Shown here: positions 23,464 to 31,891 of the stretch, piece after piece | Numbering within the stretch: the first letter of the stretch is position 1 | How the letters are laid out: the number at the start of each line of letters is the position of its first letter | Source of the DNA: UBA8752 sp049610565 | Lineage (GTDB): Bacteria; Bacteroidota; Bacteroidia; Flavobacteriales_D; Sanyastnellaceae | Direction of reading: 5' to 3' | Length of the DNA stretch: 64,000 bases | NCBI GenBank assembly: GCA_049610565.1 | Contig: JBMYZR010000005.1 | Coordinates: 4,004-68,003, forward strand | Position numbers and translations under genes: made by a program | Notes under the pieces: model-generated | The model's database searches: none | What the model was told of the DNA's origin: nothing | Seen by the model: only the letters and a program-made list of their open reading frames with translations

Positions 23464-25362
23464 ATCCGACCCCGCTCCCGAACGCAATTGGTTGCGGTGC
23501 AGCTCGGCGTAAAGCCCATTCTGCGCCACGAGTGCATCGTGATCGCCGCGCTCGACAATCCGACCGCCATCGAGCACGAGGATCAGATCGGCAGAGCGCA
23601 CGGTGGACACCCGGTGCGAGATGAGGATGGACGTGCGCCCGTCCATGATGCGGCGGAGGTTGCCGAGGATGGTCGCTTCCGTTTCGGTGTCCACGGCTGA
23701 CAGGCAGTCGTCGAAGATGAGGATGCGCGGGCGCTTGAGGATGGCGCGGGCGATGGAAACGCGCTGCTTCTGTCCTCCACTCAAGTTGACGCCGCGTTCT
23801 CCGAGCAGGGTGTCATAGCCTTCGGGGAACCCGACGATGTTGTCGTGAACGTCCGCATCGATGGCCGCCTGCTCGACGGCAGCGGGGTCCGGCGCGTCCT
23901 GCCCGAAGCCGATGTTGGCCCGGATGGTGTCCGAAAACAGGAACACATCCTGCGGCACGTAGCCGATGGCCTCCCGAAGTGCTTGCAGGTCGTGGTCGGG
24001 CAGGGGCACGCCATCGATGAGGACGGCGCCTTCCGTGGGGTCGTACAGGCGGGCGACGAGCTGGGCGAGCGTGCTCTTTCCGCTGCCGGTGCGGCCGATG
24101 ACGGCCAGGGTTTGCCCGGGCTCGAGCGTGAACTCGACGCCGTCGAGCGCTTTGATGCCCGAGTCCGGATAGGTCAGGCCGACGTTGCGGAACGCGATGC
24201 GGCCCTCGATGTCTCCGCTGCGGACCGGGGCCTCCGGGCTGGCGATGTCGGGCTCGACGTCGAGGAAGGCGTTGATCCGGGTCTGGCTCGCCGAGGCCTT
24301 CTGCACCAGGGACGTCACCCAGCCGATGGAGGCGAAGGGCCAGGTCAACAGGTTGACATAGAAGACGAACTGGAAAATGTGCCCGAGCTCGAGGTCCCCC
24401 GCCAGCACGCGCAGACCGCCCACGTAAATGGTCAGGATGGTGCTCAGGCCGACCAGCATGACGATGATGGGCATGAACAGGGCGTCGACCTTGACCAGGT
24501 CGAGGGTGCGCGTCTTGTAGAGGTCCGCCTCGTGGGCAAACCGGGCTTCCGCCCGCGCCTCCCGGCGGTGGGCGACCAGCACGCGGATGCCGGCAAAGGC
24601 CTGTTGGACCATGGCGCTCAGCAGGCTCTGCTGGGTTTGGACGGCGTCGCTTTTCTGGTGGATCCGGGCGCTGACGAAGTAGACCGACACGCTCATGAAG
24701 GGCAGGGGCGCCAGGGACCACAGGGTGAGCGTCGGGTCGATGCGGACCATCACACCGACGGTGAGGACCATCATCGTCACCAGCGTGAGCCCGTACATCA
24801 CGGCCGGGCCGAGGTACATGCGCACCTTGCTGACGTCCTCGGAAATGCGGTTCATCAGGTCCCCCGTGGCGTTGACCTTGTAGAAGGCCAGCGGCAGGCA
24901 TTGGTAGTGGTCGTAGATCGCCGCCTTGAGGTCGTATTCGATGAGGCGGCTCATCACGATGATGGTCTGCCGGGTCATGAAGGAGAACACCCCCTTCAAC
25001 AGGTAGGTGATGAGGTACAGGACCGCCTGGAGGCCGGCGATGAGGCCCACGGCCCGGATGACCTCCTCGCGGCTGGTCGGCATGCCGAGGCCGGAAACGT
25101 CGAGCGAGAGCCACCCCGCGAGGGCGGACAGTGTGGGCGGGAGGGAGAGGGCCGCGTCGCGGAACACCTCCGCGGCCGGGGTGCCCTCGGACAGGGGGAG
25201 CAGGAACCGGGTGTAAGCGTCCTGGAGCGCATTGACCCCTTCACCGATCACCACGGGGGCGAAGACGGCGAACGCATTGGTCAGGAACACGAAGATGAAT
25301 CCGAGGAGCAACCTCCCGCGGTACTTCCACAAATACGGATTCAGTGCCGCGAGTGCGCCCAT
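23461..25362 (-). CDS. ABC transporter, fused permease-ATPase (MsbA/MdlB-like exporter)
   Basis: A 633-residue type IV exporter half-transporter acting as a dimer in the inner membrane. The six-helix membrane domain spans about residues 15-350, and the nucleotide-binding domain about 385-630. Walker A is GRTGSGKS (423-430), the signature LSGGQ is 527-531, the Q-loop is in YVPQDVFLFS and the switch histidine is His583. The Walker B segment reads ILIFDD, so the residue after Asp551 that is normally the catalytic glutamate is Asp552. Lipid, peptide or drug export are all possible. A TAATTTCG box (25368-25375) overlapping the TonB-receptor stop codon may give it its own promoter. Confidence 0.93.
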   Translation of the reverse strand: MGALAALNPYLWKYRGRLLLGFIFVFLTNAFAVFAPVVIGEGVNALQDAYTRFLLPLSEGTPAAEVFRDAALSLPPTLSALAGWLSLDVSGLGMPTSREEVIRAVGLIAGLQAVLYLITYLLKGVFSFMTRQTIIVMSRLIEYDLKAAIYDHYQCLPLAFYKVNATGDLMNRISEDVSKVRMYLGPAVMYGLTLVTMMVLTVGVMVRIDPTLTLWSLAPLPFMSVSVYFVSARIHQKSDAVQTQQSLLSAMVQQAFAGIRVLVAHRREARAEARFAHEADLYKTRTLDLVKVDALFMPIIVMLVGLSTILTIYVGGLRVLAGDLELGHIFQFVFYVNLLTWPFASIGWVTSLVQKASASQTRINAFLDVEPDIASPEAPVRSGDIEGRIAFRNVGLTYPDSGIKALDGVEFTLEPGQTLAVIGRTGSGKSTLAQLVARLYDPTEGAVLIDGVPLPDHDLQALREAIGYVPQDVFLFSDTIRANIGFGQDAPDPAAVEQAAIDADVHDNIVGFPEGYDTLLGERGVNLSGGQKQRVSIARAILKRPRILIFDDCLSAVDTETEATILGNLRRIMDGRTSILISHRVSTVRSADLILVLDGGRIVERGDHDALVAQNGLYAELHRNQLRSGAGSD

Positions 25363-25367
25363 GGCGG

Positions 25368-25375
25368 CGAAATTA
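25368..25375 (-). promoter_or_regulatory. Putative -7 element of the ABC exporter gene
   Basis: TAATTTCG on the minus strand ends 5 nt before the ATG at 25362; its first three bases are the TAA stop codon of the TonB-receptor gene upstream. Confidence 0.4.
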
Positions 25376-27793
25376 GAACTTGAAGTTCCACGTCACCGAC
25401 GGAAGGATCGGGAAGAGGCTCACCTGGTACGCCTGGATGTCCAAGGTGCCTTCCGTGACCTCGCCCTCGTTGCCGAAATAGATGAAGTAGGGGTTCTGGC
25501 GGTTGTACAGGTTGTAGACCGAGAACACCCATTGTCCCTTGCGTTCCCGGCCTTTTTTGGGGCGCGGTGTGTGCGTGGCCCCGATGTCGGCCCGGTGGTA
25601 GGCGGGCATGCGGAAGCCGTTGCGCTCGCCATAGACATCGAGCAGGTTGCCGTCCACGAAGTAGCGCTGCGAAGGCACGGTGATGGCGTTGCCCGTGCCG
25701 TAGATGAAGGTGCCGCCCAGCTTCCATCGGTCGTCGAGGGTCCACTCGAGCACCACGCTCAGGTCGTGGCGCCGGTCGTAGCGGGAGGGGAAGGCCCGGC
25801 CCTCGTTGAGGTCGTCGAAGATCCGGTCCGTCTTGCTCCATGTGTAGCCGACCCAGCCCGTCCATTCGCCGCGGCGGCGCTTCAGGAAGAACTCCGCTCC
25901 ATAGCTGGTGCCGGACCCGAAAACGAGGTTGTTGTCGACGTTGTTGCGGACGTTGTCCTCCGGGGCGCTGCCCTCGGCGTAGGCCACGAGGTTGTCCAGC
26001 CACTTGTGGTAGACCTCGATGGAGGCCTCGATGTTGCGGTCTGCCCCGAAGTCCCGGAACCATCCGGCCGAAACCTGCGTGCCCTCCTGCGGGCGGACCC
26101 GGTCCGAACTGGGCAGCCAGATGTCGCCGGGCAACGAGGTCGGGGACAGCGACGCGAGGTGGATGTACTGGAGGTTGCGCCCCACGCCGGCCTTGATGGA
26201 GCTGCGGGGGCCGGTCGTCAGCCGCATGGAGAGCCGGGGTTCGAGGCCGGCCGCCGATCCGTCAAACAGGCCATAGCTCGCCACGATGTCGCCCGGTTCG
26301 TAGCGGATTTCCTCCGCTTCCTGAGTGGCGGCCAGGGGGTCGTCCGCGGGCGGCGGCACATACCGGGTGAAGGGGCCGGTCTGCAGGAAACCGCTCCACC
26401 GGAGTCCGGCATTGATCCGCAGCGCGTCGCTCACGTCGAACTCGTCCTCAAGGTACAGACCGACCTCGTGGCTGCGCGTCCGGACCGCCTCGCCGAGGTC
26501 GAAGTCCACGCCGTTGGACGACGCGTAGAATTCGGTGGGGAGGAACGTGTGGTAGGTGTACTCGATGCCGGCCCGGACGGTGTGGCGCACGTTGGGGTAG
26601 AGGGTGAGCCGGGTCTTCAGGCCGCGGTCGTCGATTCCACTGCGGAAACCGAAGATGAAGCTGTCCTGGCGGGCTTCGAACGCAAACTCGTAGTCGCTGT
26701 AGGTGGCCGTGGTCGTCAAGAAGGCCTTGTCGCTGATGACGTGGTTCCACCGCCCGGTGACGGTGGCGTTGCCCCACGGAATCCGGCTTCCGAAGTTGGA
26801 GGCGTTGGACTGGAAGTTGAACACGTCCCGCCCGAAGTAGCCGCTCAGGTAGAACTGGTTCTTGGCCGAGGCGCGCCAATTCACCTTGGCGTTGAGGTCA
26901 TAGAAGTAATAGCCGGACCCGGCGAAGGCGCTCTCGGGGTTGACGAAGGGTTTGGCCAACACGTCGATGTAGGTCCTGCGGCCGCTGATGATGAAGCTGG
27001 CGGTGTCTTTGACAAGCGGCGCCTCCACGGTGAGGCGCGAGCTGATCAGGCCGAGGCCGCCGCTCACGGCCGTGCGGCGGGCATTCCCCTCTTTGAGTCC
27101 GATGTCGAGGACCGAGGAAACGCGCCCCCCGAAGCGGGCGGGCATGGTGCCCTTGGTGACTTCGACGTCCTTGACGGCGTCCGCATTGAACACGCTGAAG
27201 AAGCCGAACAGGTGGGACGCGTTGTACACGACGGCATCGTCCACCAGCACCAGGTTCTGGTCCGGTCCGCCCCCGCGCACATAGAAGCCCGAGTTGCCCT
27301 CGCCCGCGCTCTGGATGCCGGGCAGGAACTGGATGACCTTCAGGACGTCCACCTCACCCAGGAGGGCGGGCAGCGACTTGATGGTTTCCACGCCCACGTT
27401 GGCTTTGCCCATGTCGGTACTTTCCGTGTGGGCGGAGCGCTCGGCCTCCACCTCCGCCGCGGCCACGGCAATCACATTGGGCTGGAGTTCGACGTCCAGC
27501 GTCTGGTTGCCGTCGAGCGTCACCTCCCGGGTCTCGGTCGTGTAGCCGATGAAGGACCAGCTCAGACGGCGTTGTCCGGCCGGCAGGGTCAGGCTGTAAA
27601 AGCCGTAGGTGTTGGTGGCGGTGCCGAGGGATTGCCCCTCCACGATGACCGTGGCGCCGAGGATGTATTCGCCGGTTGCCGCATCGATGACCCGCCCGCT
27701 GAGCGTGACCTCCTGGCCGACCAGCCAGCCGGGCGCGAGGAGAAACAGGAAGAGGAGCGGGGAGAAGCGCGTGGTGAACATCACGGTGGGCAT
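25373..27793 (-). CDS. TonB-dependent receptor with carboxypeptidase-like N-terminal domain
   Basis: About 806 residues, an outer-membrane active-transport barrel. After the signal peptide (to GWLVGQ) comes the beta-sandwich domain typical of Bacteroidota receptors (VTLSGRVIDAATGEYILGATV). Then comes the plug (LPALLGEVDVLKVIQFLPGIQ, FYVRGGGPDQNLVLVDDAVV), and a barrel ending in the outer-membrane C-terminal signature WNFKF. No SusD-like partner is adjacent, so this is not a classic polysaccharide-uptake pair; the ligand is unknown. Starts at 27793 and 27781 are both plausible; an upstream ATG at 27853 would overlap the divergent gene. The gap to that divergent lipoprotein is only 51 bp. Confidence 0.93.
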   Translation of the reverse strand: MPTVMFTTRFSPLLFLFLLAPGWLVGQEVTLSGRVIDAATGEYILGATVIVEGQSLGTATNTYGFYSLTLPAGQRRLSWSFIGYTTETREVTLDGNQTLDVELQPNVIAVAAAEVEAERSAHTESTDMGKANVGVETIKSLPALLGEVDVLKVIQFLPGIQSAGEGNSGFYVRGGGPDQNLVLVDDAVVYNASHLFGFFSVFNADAVKDVEVTKGTMPARFGGRVSSVLDIGLKEGNARRTAVSGGLGLISSRLTVEAPLVKDTASFIISGRRTYIDVLAKPFVNPESAFAGSGYYFYDLNAKVNWRASAKNQFYLSGYFGRDVFNFQSNASNFGSRIPWGNATVTGRWNHVISDKAFLTTTATYSDYEFAFEARQDSFIFGFRSGIDDRGLKTRLTLYPNVRHTVRAGIEYTYHTFLPTEFYASSNGVDFDLGEAVRTRSHEVGLYLEDEFDVSDALRINAGLRWSGFLQTGPFTRYVPPPADDPLAATQEAEEIRYEPGDIVASYGLFDGSAAGLEPRLSMRLTTGPRSSIKAGVGRNLQYIHLASLSPTSLPGDIWLPSSDRVRPQEGTQVSAGWFRDFGADRNIEASIEVYHKWLDNLVAYAEGSAPEDNVRNNVDNNLVFGSGTSYGAEFFLKRRRGEWTGWVGYTWSKTDRIFDDLNEGRAFPSRYDRRHDLSVVLEWTLDDRWKLGGTFIYGTGNAITVPSQRYFVDGNLLDVYGERNGFRMPAYHRADIGATHTPRPKKGRERKGQWVFSVYNLYNRQNPYFIYFGNEGEVTEGTLDIQAYQVSLFPILPSVTWNFKF

Positions 27794-27832
27794 CGGGGAG
27801 CGAAAGTAGAACCGCGGTGGACACCGCAGGTT

Positions 27833-27840
27833 TAACTTTT
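27833..27840 (+). promoter_or_regulatory. Putative -7 element of the solute-binding lipoprotein operon
   Basis: TAACTTTT matches TAnnTTTG except the last base and ends 4 nt before the ATG at 27845. Confidence 0.4.
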
Positions 27841-27844
27841 CCGC

Positions 27845-29491
27845 ATGTTCCATCGAAAGAAGGGGAGGACGTCAGGCCGGTTCGCAGGGGCCGTGGTCGC
27901 TGCAGCCGTGCTGGCGTCCTGTTCCCACGGGCCGGACGGAGGCGAACTCGACCTCTTCACCTACAACGCCGCCGATGGAATCCGCTCGCTGGACCCCGCC
28001 CGGGCCACGGATCTGGAAACGCTCTGGATCGTCGACCAGATGTACGAGGGGCTGCTGGAGTTCGACGATGACCTCGGCGTGGTGCCGGCCTTGGCCGATC
28101 GGTGGTCGGTATCGGAGGACGGATTGACGTACGCCTTCGGATTGAGGCCCGGCGTCCAGTTCCACGATGGCTCCGTCCTCACCGCGCAGGACGTGGTGCT
28201 GAGCTTCGAGCGCATGCTCAATCCGGCCAACGCCCTGCCGGGACGCTGGGTCCTGAACGGTGTCGCAGCAGAGGGCGGCGTGCGGGCCGTGGGGGCCGAC
28301 AGCGTGGAGTTGCGGCTGGATGCCCCCAATCCGGTGTTCGCCAGCCTCCTGGCCACGCCCCAGGCGTCCATCCTGCGCGGAGGGGGCGTCGGCGTGGAGC
28401 TCCAATCGGAGGAGGTGGGCACGGGCCCCTTCGTGCTCAAGGGCTGGTTGCCCGAGACGGCCATGGTGCTCCACCGCCATGAAGGCTATTGGAAACAGAA
28501 TGCCGAAGGCCGCGCCTTGCCGCTGCTCGACGGCGTGCGCATCGAGTTCAATCGGGAAGAGGGGGGCGAGATGCTCGGTTTCCGCCAGGGGCGGTATGAC
28601 TTCGTGTCGGCGCCGAAGGCGGAATGGATGGAGGTCTTCTTTGACGATGCTGGAGCGTGGCGTCCGGATTGGGAAGGGCGGTTCGTGCGGCATTCGGTCC
28701 CTTTCCTCAAAACCGATTACATCGGCATCCTCGTGGACTCGGCCTCCTGTGCCGAGATCGGCTTGTCCCCGCTGGACGTCCGCGTTCGGCGCGCCATGAG
28801 CATGGCCATTGACAGGACCCTGCTCATCCGGGAGCTGAGGGCGGGCGGCGCCTCCGCACCGCTGGGGTTCGTGCCGACGGGAATGCCGGGCTTCGGCCCG
28901 GACGACCGGCCGCGCCACCCGTCCCTCCGCCACGATCCGGATGCCGCGCGCGCCCTTCTCGCCGAGGTCGGCGTGGGGACGGAGCCGCCCTTGAGCCGGC
29001 TGTCGGTCGGCGTCCTCGGCACCAAGCCCTCCACAGCCGAATTGGCCGCAGCGCTGCAGCACGCCTGGGCCGAATTCGGCATCGATGTGGACATCGACGT
29101 GGCGCCCAGCGGCATCGACGCGGAACGGGTGGCCAACAGCGAGGTCCCGCTCTTCCGGAAATCGTGGCTGGCGGATTACCCCGACGCCGAGAACTTCCTG
29201 GGGCTGTTCGACAGCGGGCGGTGGACGCCGGCCGGGCCCAACTACACCCGCTTTTCTGACGCCGCCGTGGACAGCCTGCTGCAGCGCGCGGCCAACCTGC
29301 AAAACGGGCCGGAGCGCACCGGGGTCCTTCGGGCTGTGGAAGGCCGGGTCCTCGACGCCATGCCCGTGATCCCGTTGTGGCACGACGATGTGGTTCACCT
29401 CGTGTCGCGCCAGTGGAAGGGGTGGAAGGTCACCGCCCACAACCGGCTCGACCTGCGCCACGTCGAACGCATCCCCTCCGGCACACCGTAA
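27845..29491 (+). CDS. Peptide/solute-binding lipoprotein, ABC family 5 (OppA/DppA-like)
   Basis: A 548-residue extracytoplasmic solute-binding protein. The signal peptide ends in the lipobox VLASC with Cys26 as lipid site. The SBP_bac_5 pattern is clear: YEGLLEFDDDLGVVPALADRW near the N-terminus, LRPGVQFHDGSVLTAQDVVLSFERM, then VRRAMSMAIDRTLLI and a C-terminal MPVIPLWHDDVVHL. Members bind oligopeptides, dipeptides, nickel or sugars. No permease or ATPase genes are adjacent, so it is an orphan binding protein or uses a transporter elsewhere. The ACMSD-like gene follows after 11 bp. Confidence 0.9.
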   Translation: MFHRKKGRTSGRFAGAVVAAAVLASCSHGPDGGELDLFTYNAADGIRSLDPARATDLETLWIVDQMYEGLLEFDDDLGVVPALADRWSVSEDGLTYAFGLRPGVQFHDGSVLTAQDVVLSFERMLNPANALPGRWVLNGVAAEGGVRAVGADSVELRLDAPNPVFASLLATPQASILRGGGVGVELQSEEVGTGPFVLKGWLPETAMVLHRHEGYWKQNAEGRALPLLDGVRIEFNREEGGEMLGFRQGRYDFVSAPKAEWMEVFFDDAGAWRPDWEGRFVRHSVPFLKTDYIGILVDSASCAEIGLSPLDVRVRRAMSMAIDRTLLIRELRAGGASAPLGFVPTGMPGFGPDDRPRHPSLRHDPDAARALLAEVGVGTEPPLSRLSVGVLGTKPSTAELAAALQHAWAEFGIDVDIDVAPSGIDAERVANSEVPLFRKSWLADYPDAENFLGLFDSGRWTPAGPNYTRFSDAAVDSLLQRAANLQNGPERTGVLRAVEGRVLDAMPVIPLWHDDVVHLVSRQWKGWKVTAHNRLDLRHVERIPSGTP

Positions 29492-29502
29492 CTTCCCCCC
29501 GG

Positions 29503-30513
29503 ATGCTCAAAATCGACACCCACACGCACATCATGCCGAAGCAGCTGCCCGACTGGAGCAGCAAGCTGGGCTACGGGTCCTTCATTCACCTCGAGCATCA
29601 CAAGGAGGGTGCGGCGCGCATGATGCAGGGTGACCGGTTCTTCCGGGAGGTTCAGGCCAATTGCTGGGACCCGGAGATCCGCATCGAGGAATACGCCCGC
29701 TCCGGGGTGCAGGTCCAGGTGGTGTGCACCATCCCCGTGCTCTTTGCCTATTGGGCCAAACCCGAGGACACCCACGACATCGCCCGCTTCCTCAACGACG
29801 ACATCGCCAGGACGGTGCAGGACCACCCCCGGCATTACGTCGGGCTGGGCACGCTGCCCATGCAGGACACGGAGTTGAGCCTGAAGGAACTCGAGCGGTG
29901 CAAGGAAATCGGACTGCACGGCATCCAGATCGGGTCCAACATCAACGGCTACAACCTGTCCGAGCCGCGGTTCAACCCCCTGTGGGAGGCCTGCGAGCGC
30001 CTCGGGATGTGCATCATGATCCACCCGTGGGACATGATGGGCAAGGAAATGATGACCAAATACTGGTTGCCCTGGCTCGTCGGAATGCCCGCCGAGACGT
30101 CGAGGGCGGCCTGTTCCATGGTGTTTTCGGGCATCTTCGACCGCTACCCGAACCTGCGGGTGATGTTCAGCCACGCGTCGGGCGCCTTCCTCGCCACGTT
30201 GGGCAGGATCGAGCACGGATGGCGTTGCCGGCCGGACCTGGTGGCGGTGGACAACCCGAACAACCCCCGCGATTACGTCGGTCGATTCTGGGTGGACAGC
30301 ATCACCCACGATGCCCGGATGATGGAGTACGCCTTGGAACTCCAAGGGGCGCACCGCATCGTCATGGGGTCGGATTACCCCTTCCCGCTGGGGGACCTTG
30401 AGTTTGGCCGCTACCTCGAAACCGACATGGACCTCTCGGAAGCAGACCGGGCCCTCATGTTCCACGGTTCGGCCCTCGAATGGCTCGGAGTGGAGGCCGA
30501 AAGATTTGCCTGA
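29503..30513 (+). CDS. Amidohydrolase, 2-amino-3-carboxymuconate-6-semialdehyde decarboxylase-like
   Basis: A 336-residue amidohydrolase-2 enzyme matching ACMSD, the zinc decarboxylase of the kynurenine pathway that diverts tryptophan carbon away from NAD synthesis. Metal and active-site residues are in the expected places: His7 and His9 (DTHTHIMPK), His174 (MIHPWDM), His224 (FSHASGAF) and Asp291 (GSDYPFPLGD). Length equals the family's. No other kynurenine gene is in the window. Related gamma-resorcylate-type decarboxylases are an alternative, but MPKQLPDW and IHPWDMMG favour ACMSD. The ATG at 29503 is chosen because the metal motif starts five residues later. Confidence 0.9.
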   Translation: MLKIDTHTHIMPKQLPDWSSKLGYGSFIHLEHHKEGAARMMQGDRFFREVQANCWDPEIRIEEYARSGVQVQVVCTIPVLFAYWAKPEDTHDIARFLNDDIARTVQDHPRHYVGLGTLPMQDTELSLKELERCKEIGLHGIQIGSNINGYNLSEPRFNPLWEACERLGMCIMIHPWDMMGKEMMTKYWLPWLVGMPAETSRAACSMVFSGIFDRYPNLRVMFSHASGAFLATLGRIEHGWRCRPDLVAVDNPNNPRDYVGRFWVDSITHDARMMEYALELQGAHRIVMGSDYPFPLGDLEFGRYLETDMDLSEADRALMFHGSALEWLGVEAERFA

Positions 30514-30560
30514 CCCGGAGGCAACGGTTGGCCCGCCATGGCCGTTATTTGAACAGAGCC

Positions 30561-31157
30561 ATGGCGTCGAGTGAGGAAGTCAAACAGCTGATTGAAGGGT
30601 GCAAGGCCCAACGGCCGTCCGCCCAACGGGAGCTGTACGCCCGGTTCAGCGGTCAGCTCTTCGCCACGGCCATCCGCCACACCAATGCCCGCGAGGACGC
30701 CGAGGATGTGCTGCAGGACAGCTTCGTCAAGATTTTCAAGCACATCAAGAGCTACCGGCAGGATTTCTCCTTCGAAGGGTGGATGAGGAGGATCGTGGTC
30801 AACACGGCCATCACCCACTACCGGCGCCACCTCAAACACCGTCACCATCAGGACATCGATGAGGTGCACGCGACGCCCCGGGACCTCGAAAACGTCAACG
30901 ACCTCGAATTCACGGCCGACGAGCTGGAATTCGCCATCGCGCAGCTGCCCATCGGATACCGCACGGTCTTCTGCATGTATGTGATCGAGGGCTTCAAGCA
31001 CCAGGAAATCGCGGACAAACTCGGGGTGGATGTCAACACCTCGAAAAGCCAATTGAGCCGGGCCCGGAAATATTTGCAGCGCGTTCTTGCAACCCTTTCG
31101 GCCCGAGCGCAGTCTAACCCCAGCGAGCCCCAGGATCAAGGGGCCATTTCATCATGA
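30561..31157 (+). CDS. RNA polymerase sigma factor, ECF/sigma-70 family
   Basis: A 198-residue sigma factor with region 2 (about residues 20-95: DAEDVLQDSFVKIFKHIKSY, FEGWMRRIVVNTAITHYRR) and region 4 (about 125-185: AIAQLPIGYRTVFCMYVIEGFKHQEIADKLG, then SKSQLSRARKYLQ). There is no region 1.1 or 3. The ATG at 30561 starts the conserved domain; an in-frame upstream start at 30480 would overlap the amidohydrolase gene. Its stop overlaps the next start by ATGA (31154-31157), so sigma factor and membrane protein are coupled, the usual layout of an ECF sigma with its anti-sigma. Confidence 0.93.
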   Translation: MASSEEVKQLIEGCKAQRPSAQRELYARFSGQLFATAIRHTNAREDAEDVLQDSFVKIFKHIKSYRQDFSFEGWMRRIVVNTAITHYRRHLKHRHHQDIDEVHATPRDLENVNDLEFTADELEFAIAQLPIGYRTVFCMYVIEGFKHQEIADKLGVDVNTSKSQLSRARKYLQRVLATLSARAQSNPSEPQDQGAISS

Positions 31158-31891
31158 AGGACACACCTCAGGATCCGCAGTCGTTCGATGCCGCCTTTGA
31201 TGCGCGGTGCCGCGAGTTGCTCCAGTCGAGATCCGTTGCGGCCCCCGATTTCGTGGAGCCTGTTCCCCCGGCGGCCGGTCACGGCCGAAGATTGGCCCTT
31301 GTGGCGGGTGCGGTCATCACCATCGGCATCGGTGCGGCCCTCTGGCCGTCCGGCCAACCGGAGGCGGTCGAGGCTCCGATGGAGACCGCCACGCCATCCA
31401 TGACCACGGCAGAGCCCAAACTGCAGCCAGCTGCACCGGCCATGGCATCCTCTGCTGACGAATCGACGACCGAGGCCCACGCCGCTGGAGCAGGGGTGGC
31501 CCAACCGGAAGAAACCACCGCTGTCACGGAGGTGCAGGAGGAGGCCGTCGCCACTTCCGCCCGGGATGTCGCAGCCACCGAAGCCGCCGCATCCTCCGCC
31601 GAACCCACGACGCATACCCCCGACATGGATCCTGTGTCCTCCGCCGCAGGTGACGCTGAATCTATCCCGGAACAGGCCGCCATTGAAGCCGTGGAAGGCA
31701 CCGAGCGCCCTGAATCCACCCTCCTCGATGAAGCGGCGGAGTCCGTGGAGGGCGTCCCCACCGACAGCCGTTCCGAGGAGCCGGTCTTGCCGGCGATGGA
31801 GGAGCCCGCCGCCGCGCCCGAACCGGCCAATGAACCCGAGGAGCCCACGCTCCGTTTGCCCCTGACGCTCCCCGCCGGAGGTGGTCAGTGA
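31154..31891 (+). CDS. Single-span membrane protein, candidate anti-sigma factor
   Basis: A 245-residue protein: about 46 cytoplasmic residues, one membrane helix (about 47-64, LALVAGAVITIGIGAALW) and about 180 periplasmic residues of low complexity rich in Ala, Glu, Pro, Thr and Ser with a strong negative charge. No HxxxCxxC zinc anti-sigma motif is present. Position directly after the ECF sigma gene with an ATGA overlap, and the topology, suggest it restrains the sigma factor; this is inference. The periplasmic part may span or sense the cell wall. Confidence 0.72.
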   Translation: MKDTPQDPQSFDAAFDARCRELLQSRSVAAPDFVEPVPPAAGHGRRLALVAGAVITIGIGAALWPSGQPEAVEAPMETATPSMTTAEPKLQPAAPAMASSADESTTEAHAAGAGVAQPEETTAVTEVQEEAVATSARDVAATEAAASSAEPTTHTPDMDPVSSAAGDAESIPEQAAIEAVEGTERPESTLLDEAAESVEGVPTDSRSEEPVLPAMEEPAAAPEPANEPEEPTLRLPLTLPAGGGQ

